NCBI RefSeq assembly: GCF_007827045.1
Contig: NZ_RPFW01000004.1
Coordinates: 186,001-250,000, forward strand
Direction: 5' to 3'
Source: Trebonia kvetii
GTDB taxonomy: Bacteria; Actinomycetota; Actinomycetes; Streptosporangiales; Streptosporangiaceae
DNA length: 64,000 bases
Under the pieces are notes generated by a model. The model was not told the DNA's origin. It saw only the letters and a list, made by a program, of their open reading frames with translations, and ran no database searches. Within the stretch, counting starts at the first letter, position 1. Each line of letters starts with the position of its first letter. The position numbers and the translations under genes were made by a program. This document shows positions 60,563 to 64,000 of this stretch, piece by piece.

Positions 60563-61348
60563 ATGCGGTTCGTGGCCGACTTTGACCCAACCACGCCCTC
60601 CATCGCCCGGGTCTATGACTACATCAACGGCGGCAAGGACAACTTCGCCGCCGACCGGGAGCTCGCGCAGCGTCTCATCGACATCTTCCCGCCGATCACG
60701 GTGACCGTCACGGAGAACAAGCGGTTCCTCGACCTCGCCGTCAGCTGGGCCGCGGGGCAGGGGATCGGCCAGTTCATCGACATCGGCTGCGGGCTGCCCA
60801 CGTCGCCCGGCACGCACGAGTCGGCGCGCATCAGCATGCCGGACGCGCGGGTGGCGTACGTCGACATCGACCCGATCGTGCTGAGCCACCTGCGCTGCCT
60901 GCCGGCCAGGCAGCAGGCCGGGCTGACCATCGTGGACGGCGACGTGCGCGACGTGGAGAAAGTGATCGACGCGGTGTCGGGGGGCCTCGACCTGTCCCAG
61001 CCCGCCTGCGTGATCATGGCCGCACTGCTGCACTTCTTCCCCGTGGAGACGGGGCAGGACCTGGTGGCGCGGTACACGGCGCGGCTCGCGCCAGGCAGCT
61101 ACGTGATACTCACCATGGGCCTGGCGGACGGGCCGGCGGCGGACAAGTTCTTCGATCTGTACAACAAGAGGGGATCGGCCCCGCTTTACAAGCATTCCGC
61201 GAATGAGTTCGCGTCGTTCTTCGGCGAGCTGCCGCTTATCCCGCCTGGCGTGGGGGACGCGCGGACCTGGCGTCCCGGCTGGCCGAAGGTCCCCGTCCCG
61301 CCGGAGCGCGAAGCGGTGATGATCGTGGGCGTGGCGCAGGTGCCCTAG
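60563..61348 (+). CDS. SAM-dependent methyltransferase, SAV2177/PF04672 type (copy 2)
   Basis: A 261-residue paralogue of the gene at 57001: TPSIARVYDYINGGKDNFAA, QFIDIGCGLPTSPGTHESAR, VAYVDIDPIVLSHLRCLP and LDLSQPACVIMAALLHFFP. It starts with ATG at 60563 and is read rightward from its own promoter region of 85 bp, which contains a copy of the CCCGAACGGGTTCGG motif. Substrate unknown. Confidence 0.9.
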   Translation: MRFVADFDPTTPSIARVYDYINGGKDNFAADRELAQRLIDIFPPITVTVTENKRFLDLAVSWAAGQGIGQFIDIGCGLPTSPGTHESARISMPDARVAYVDIDPIVLSHLRCLPARQQAGLTIVDGDVRDVEKVIDAVSGGLDLSQPACVIMAALLHFFPVETGQDLVARYTARLAPGSYVILTMGLADGPAADKFFDLYNKRGSAPLYKHSANEFASFFGELPLIPPGVGDARTWRPGWPKVPVPPEREAVMIVGVAQVP

Positions 61349-61406
61349 GCCCGGCCGCTCACCCCCCGTGGGTTTGCGTCGGGTCCCGCTGGTAAGCCTT
61401 CACCAG

Positions 61407-62237
61407 GTGACGATTGCATTCGTTCTGGGCGGCGGCGGACTCCTCGGTGCCCACGAGGTGGGCATGCTGCGCGCGCTCGCCGAGGCGGGGATCCGTCCGG
61501 ACCTGGTCGTCGGCACGTCCATCGGAGCGGTCAACGGCGCGTTCGTCGGGGCTGACCCGGAGGGGGCGGCGGAACGGCTGGCCGGCCTGTGGGCAGGGGA
61601 GTCGCTCGGCGTGGTGTTCAGCGAGACGATGTTCGGCCGCACGGTCCGGCTGGTGCGCTCGGGCACGCACCTGCACGCGATAGAACCGCTGCACCGGCTG
61701 CTCGCCGACGCGCTGCCCGCGGCCGACTTCACCGACCTGAAGCTGCCGTTCCATTGCGTGGCCGCGAGCATCGAGAACGCGACCGCCCGCTGGTTCAGCA
61801 GCGGTCCGCTCGTGCAGGCGGTGATGGCGTCGTGCGCGGTGCCCGGGCTGCTGCCCCCGGTCGAGATCGACGGAGCCCACTACTTCGATGGCGGTCTCGT
61901 CGACTCGATCCCGGTCGGCCGCGCCGTGGCGCTCGGTGCGAGTACCGTCTACGTCCTGCAGGTCGGCAGGATAGAAAGCCCGCTGCCCGTGCCCAAGCGC
62001 CCCTGGGAGGTGGGTCTCGTCGCGTTCGAGATCGCGCGGCGGCACCGGTTTCACGAGGAGATGTCCGCGCTGCCGCCAGGAGTCCGCGTGCACGTGCTGC
62101 CCACCGGCGGCGAACGTCTTCCGCCTGGTCTGCGGCAGTTCCGTTACAGAGGCAAGAATCAGGTAAGTACCAGTATCGAACGTTCATACGCGGCCTCGGC
62201 TGCCTACCTTGCCCAGGTGGCAGGGACCGCGCGCTGA
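61407..62237 (+). CDS. Patatin-like phospholipase
   Basis: About 276 residues from a GTG at 61407 (VTIAFVLGGGGLLGAHEVGM); the frame is open to 61368. It has the complete patatin catalytic set: oxyanion GGGGLLG, nucleophile elbow VGTSIGAVNG and the Asp dyad DGGLVDSIP. It is a probable cytoplasmic lipid acyl hydrolase. It is followed 19 bp later by a PlsC-like acyltransferase gene, suggesting linked phospholipid remodelling (inference). Confidence 0.9.
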   Translation: MTIAFVLGGGGLLGAHEVGMLRALAEAGIRPDLVVGTSIGAVNGAFVGADPEGAAERLAGLWAGESLGVVFSETMFGRTVRLVRSGTHLHAIEPLHRLLADALPAADFTDLKLPFHCVAASIENATARWFSSGPLVQAVMASCAVPGLLPPVEIDGAHYFDGGLVDSIPVGRAVALGASTVYVLQVGRIESPLPVPKRPWEVGLVAFEIARRHRFHEEMSALPPGVRVHVLPTGGERLPPGLRQFRYRGKNQVSTSIERSYAASAAYLAQVAGTAR

Positions 62238-62256
62238 CCGCGATCAGGAGCCGCCG

Positions 62257-63387
62257 ATGCTGCCGCCGACACCGATTCGCCGCCTGCTCCTCGTGCCACT
62301 CGTCGTCCTCATCGCCGGCGCGCTTGCCGCGCTGACCCCGCCGGTGGCCATGCTCACCGCCGCCTACAGCCTGATCAGGCGGCGGGCCGACGGGGAACGG
62401 CGCTCGCGGCTGCTGCGGGTGATCTTCTTCGGGCTCGCCTGGTCGGCAGGCGAGATCGCGGCGCTGACCGTCTTCCTCTGCCTGTGGATCGCGAGCGGGT
62501 TCGGCGGGCGACTGGACACGGAGCCCTACCAGGCCCGCCAGTACAGCGTCATGCGGCGGTTCCTCGACCAGATCTTCCGTGCGGCGCACCGCGCCTGCGG
62601 CCTGCGCGTCACGGTGACGGGCCCCCACGGCACCGGCGTCAGCGCCGGCGGTGACCGCCCGCTCATCGTACTCAGCAGGCACGCCGGCCCGGGCGACTCG
62701 CTGCTGCTCATCCACCACCTGCTCAGCGTGTGCGAGCGCCGTCCCCGCGTGGTCATGAAGGCCACGCTGCAACTCGACCCGAGTGTGGACATCCTGGCCA
62801 ACCGCCTGCCCAACGCGTTCCTGCACAAGCAGCCGAAGGTGGGCGTGCCCGCCGCGCATCACCGCACCGAGCAGATCAGGCGGCTCGCGGCGGGCCTGAG
62901 CGGCCGCGGCGCGCTCGTCATCTTCCCCGAGGGCGGCAACTGGACCCCGCTGCGCTGGCGCAGGGGTATCGACCACCTGCGCCGCCGCGGCCGCCGCGAT
63001 CTGGCGGAACGCGCGGCCGCGATGCCCAACGTGCTGCCGCCGCACGCGAGCGGCGCGCTGACCGCGATCGCCGCCTGCCCGGCCGCGGACGTGATCTTCG
63101 TGGCGCACACCGGCCTCGACCGCCTGGTCAGCGTCCGCGACGTGTGGCGCGGCCTGCTCGGCGACATGGAGGTCCGCGCCAAATGGTGGCGCGTACCCGC
63201 GGGAGGAGTCCCCCGCTCGGCCAGTCACGACACCCAGGTCAGCTGGCTGTACGACTGGTGGCAGCGCATCGACGCCTGGATCACCGAGGAGAACGCCGCG
63301 CCGCGGGACAGCGGCCCGGCGGATGCCTGCCCCGCCGTAGGAGCCAGCTCCATCGCCGTCCAGGGGGCCGATGCCAAGGATGGCTAG
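62257..63387 (+). CDS. PlsC-like 1-acylglycerol-3-phosphate acyltransferase family protein
   Basis: About 376 residues. Two N-terminal hydrophobic segments (LLLVPLVVLIAGALAALTPP; FFGLAWSAGEIAALTVFLCL) precede the acyltransferase domain with LSRHAGPGDSLLL (HxxxxD with a leading Arg) and VIFPEGGNW in place of the usual FPEGTR. These define the active site and glycerophosphate-binding motif. It transfers acyl chains to lysophosphatidate or a related lipid. ATG 62257 was chosen because it starts right before the first helix. It forms a likely operon with the patatin gene. Confidence 0.85.
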   Translation: MLPPTPIRRLLLVPLVVLIAGALAALTPPVAMLTAAYSLIRRRADGERRSRLLRVIFFGLAWSAGEIAALTVFLCLWIASGFGGRLDTEPYQARQYSVMRRFLDQIFRAAHRACGLRVTVTGPHGTGVSAGGDRPLIVLSRHAGPGDSLLLIHHLLSVCERRPRVVMKATLQLDPSVDILANRLPNAFLHKQPKVGVPAAHHRTEQIRRLAAGLSGRGALVIFPEGGNWTPLRWRRGIDHLRRRGRRDLAERAAAMPNVLPPHASGALTAIAACPAADVIFVAHTGLDRLVSVRDVWRGLLGDMEVRAKWWRVPAGGVPRSASHDTQVSWLYDWWQRIDAWITEENAAPRDSGPADACPAVGASSIAVQGADAKDG

Positions 63388-63461
63388 CCGATTTCACGCC
63401 AAGGCCAAGCATCCCATTTATCCCCGCGGATCATCCGCCAGCACCGGCGCCGAAACCAGGA

Positions 63462-63501
63462 ATGTGCAGTTGGGCCGGCCCCCGCCGGCCCAACTGCACA
63501 T
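63462..63501. terminator. Bidirectional hairpin terminator, 18 bp arms
   Basis: A perfect inverted repeat (arm ATGTGCAGTTGGGCCGGC, loop CCCC) lies between the convergent acyltransferase and MMPL genes, 75 bp after one stop and 22 bp after the other. Confidence 0.88.
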
Positions 63502-63522
63502 CCATCGGGCGCACCCGGTCTG

Positions 63523-64000
63523 TCAGGCTCCGCCCTGCCAGGAAGCCGGGACAGGGGACTTCGCGATCCCGGGCGGCATCGCCGCTGCTGCTACGGGGAC
63601 CGTCGCCGTAGCCGCGGGCTCCGCGATCCGCAGCACGCGCCCGAGCCAGCCGGGCAGCCACCAGTTCGCCCTGCCGAACAGGGCCACCATCGCCGGCACC
63701 AGCAGGCACCGCACCACCACGGCGTCGACCAGGATGCCCGCGCCGAGCCCGGTGGCGAGGATCTTCAGGTCGGTCTGCCCGGACGTCGACATCGACACGA
63801 AGCCGAGCATCAGGATGGCCGCCGCGCTCGTCACCAGCCGCCCGGTCCTGCCAAGGCCGGTGACCACCGCGCTGCGCGCGTCACGCGAGGAGTCGTAGGC
63901 CTCCCTGATCCTGCTCAGGATGAACACCTCGTAGTCCATCGACAGGCCGAACAGGAACGCGAACACCATCAGCGGTACCCACATCGTGATCGCCCCGGTG
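63523..64000 (-). CDS. MMPL/RND-family transporter, C-terminal end (5' part beyond window)
   Basis: The visible 159 codons form the last transmembrane helices of an MMPL lipid/drug exporter: FAFLFGLSMDYEVFILSRIRE, DARSAVVTGLGRTGRLVTSA, MLGFVSMSTSGQTDLKILA and GLGAGILVDAVVVRCLLVPA, followed by WWLPGWLGRV and an Ala/Pro-rich tail. The Asp-Tyr pair in SMDYE is the proton-relay motif. The 5' two thirds or more lie beyond position 64000. Confidence 0.88.
   Translation of the reverse strand, partial: TGAITMWVPLMVFAFLFGLSMDYEVFILSRIREAYDSSRDARSAVVTGLGRTGRLVTSAAAILMLGFVSMSTSGQTDLKILATGLGAGILVDAVVVRCLLVPAMVALFGRANWWLPGWLGRVLRIAEPAATATVPVAAAAMPPGIAKSPVPASWQGGA

Noticed and set aside
1-64000. CRISPR array, rRNA operon or complete insertion sequence
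   Set aside because: No regularly spaced short repeats, no rRNA-like sequence and no transposase-like protein were seen by eye.

Overview
The window is a very GC-rich chromosomal segment of a filamentous-type actinomycete. The evidence is pervasive G/C at third codon positions, frequent GTG starts, a BTAD/AfsR-type giant regulator, SAV2177-type (PF04672) methyltransferases, a DUF2637 plasmid-transfer relic and secreted Cys-repeat proteins. The genus cannot be fixed from sequence alone. No rRNA, CRISPR array or complete transposon was seen.

Layout. (1) 1-11.2 kb is a purine/ureide catabolic locus. Leftward it encodes a TetR regulator, a cyclase/NCS1-permease chimera, allantoinase, an allantoin/hydantoin-type racemase and allantoicase (cut by the window edge). 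Rightward it encodes an oligopeptide-type ABC transporter (fused double ATPase, two permeases, lipoprotein receptor), a cysteine hydrolase and a metallo-beta-lactamase-fold lactonase. (2) 11.2-14.8 kb is a decayed integrative element abutting tRNA-Ala(GGC): a tyrosine integrase with an in-frame stop, a broken DUF2637 gene, two tRNA-like 3' ends and a phosphotransferase. (3) 14.9-37.3 kb is mostly single housekeeping or secreted genes: P1 peptidase, SGNH hydrolase, DUF4232 lipoprotein, dehalogenase-like hydrolase, GNAT, FAD monooxygenase with a broken IclR regulator, sirtuin, NRDE protein, S53 peptidase, NUDIX, HipA_2/DUF3037 pair, three Cys/WNGK repeat paralogues, BASS transporter, ABC exporter, a two-component system and an AlkZ-like protein. 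(4) 37.4-60.5 kb is an accessory stretch rich in conflict-type genes: a membrane-tethered nSTAND/WD40 ATPase, an acyl-CoA synthetase, an ABC exporter that has lost its signature and Walker B, a helicase-like protein with ruined ATPase motifs, a HipBA module between two ~280 bp direct repeats that each carry the same small gene, a 1464-residue BTAD/STAND regulator with a dead cyclase domain, an orphan JetD-like (TIGR02679/DUF2399) protein, and an Xre-ImmA/IrrE protein overlapping an unknown partner, bracketed by two PF04672 methyltransferases. (5) 61.4-64 kb holds a patatin-like lipase, a PlsC-like acyltransferase and the end of an MMPL exporter.

Several genes show clean internal deletions (cyclase/NCS1, IclR, ABC exporter, DUF2637), so deletion-type decay recurs here. 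Long perfect inverted repeats mark likely terminators, and a short motif related to ATCCCGAACGGGT follows five different stop codons. No single complete new system is proven. The best candidates are the repeat-flanked HipBA unit, the pseudo-helicase, the orphan JetD protein and the unknown/Xre-ImmA pair.
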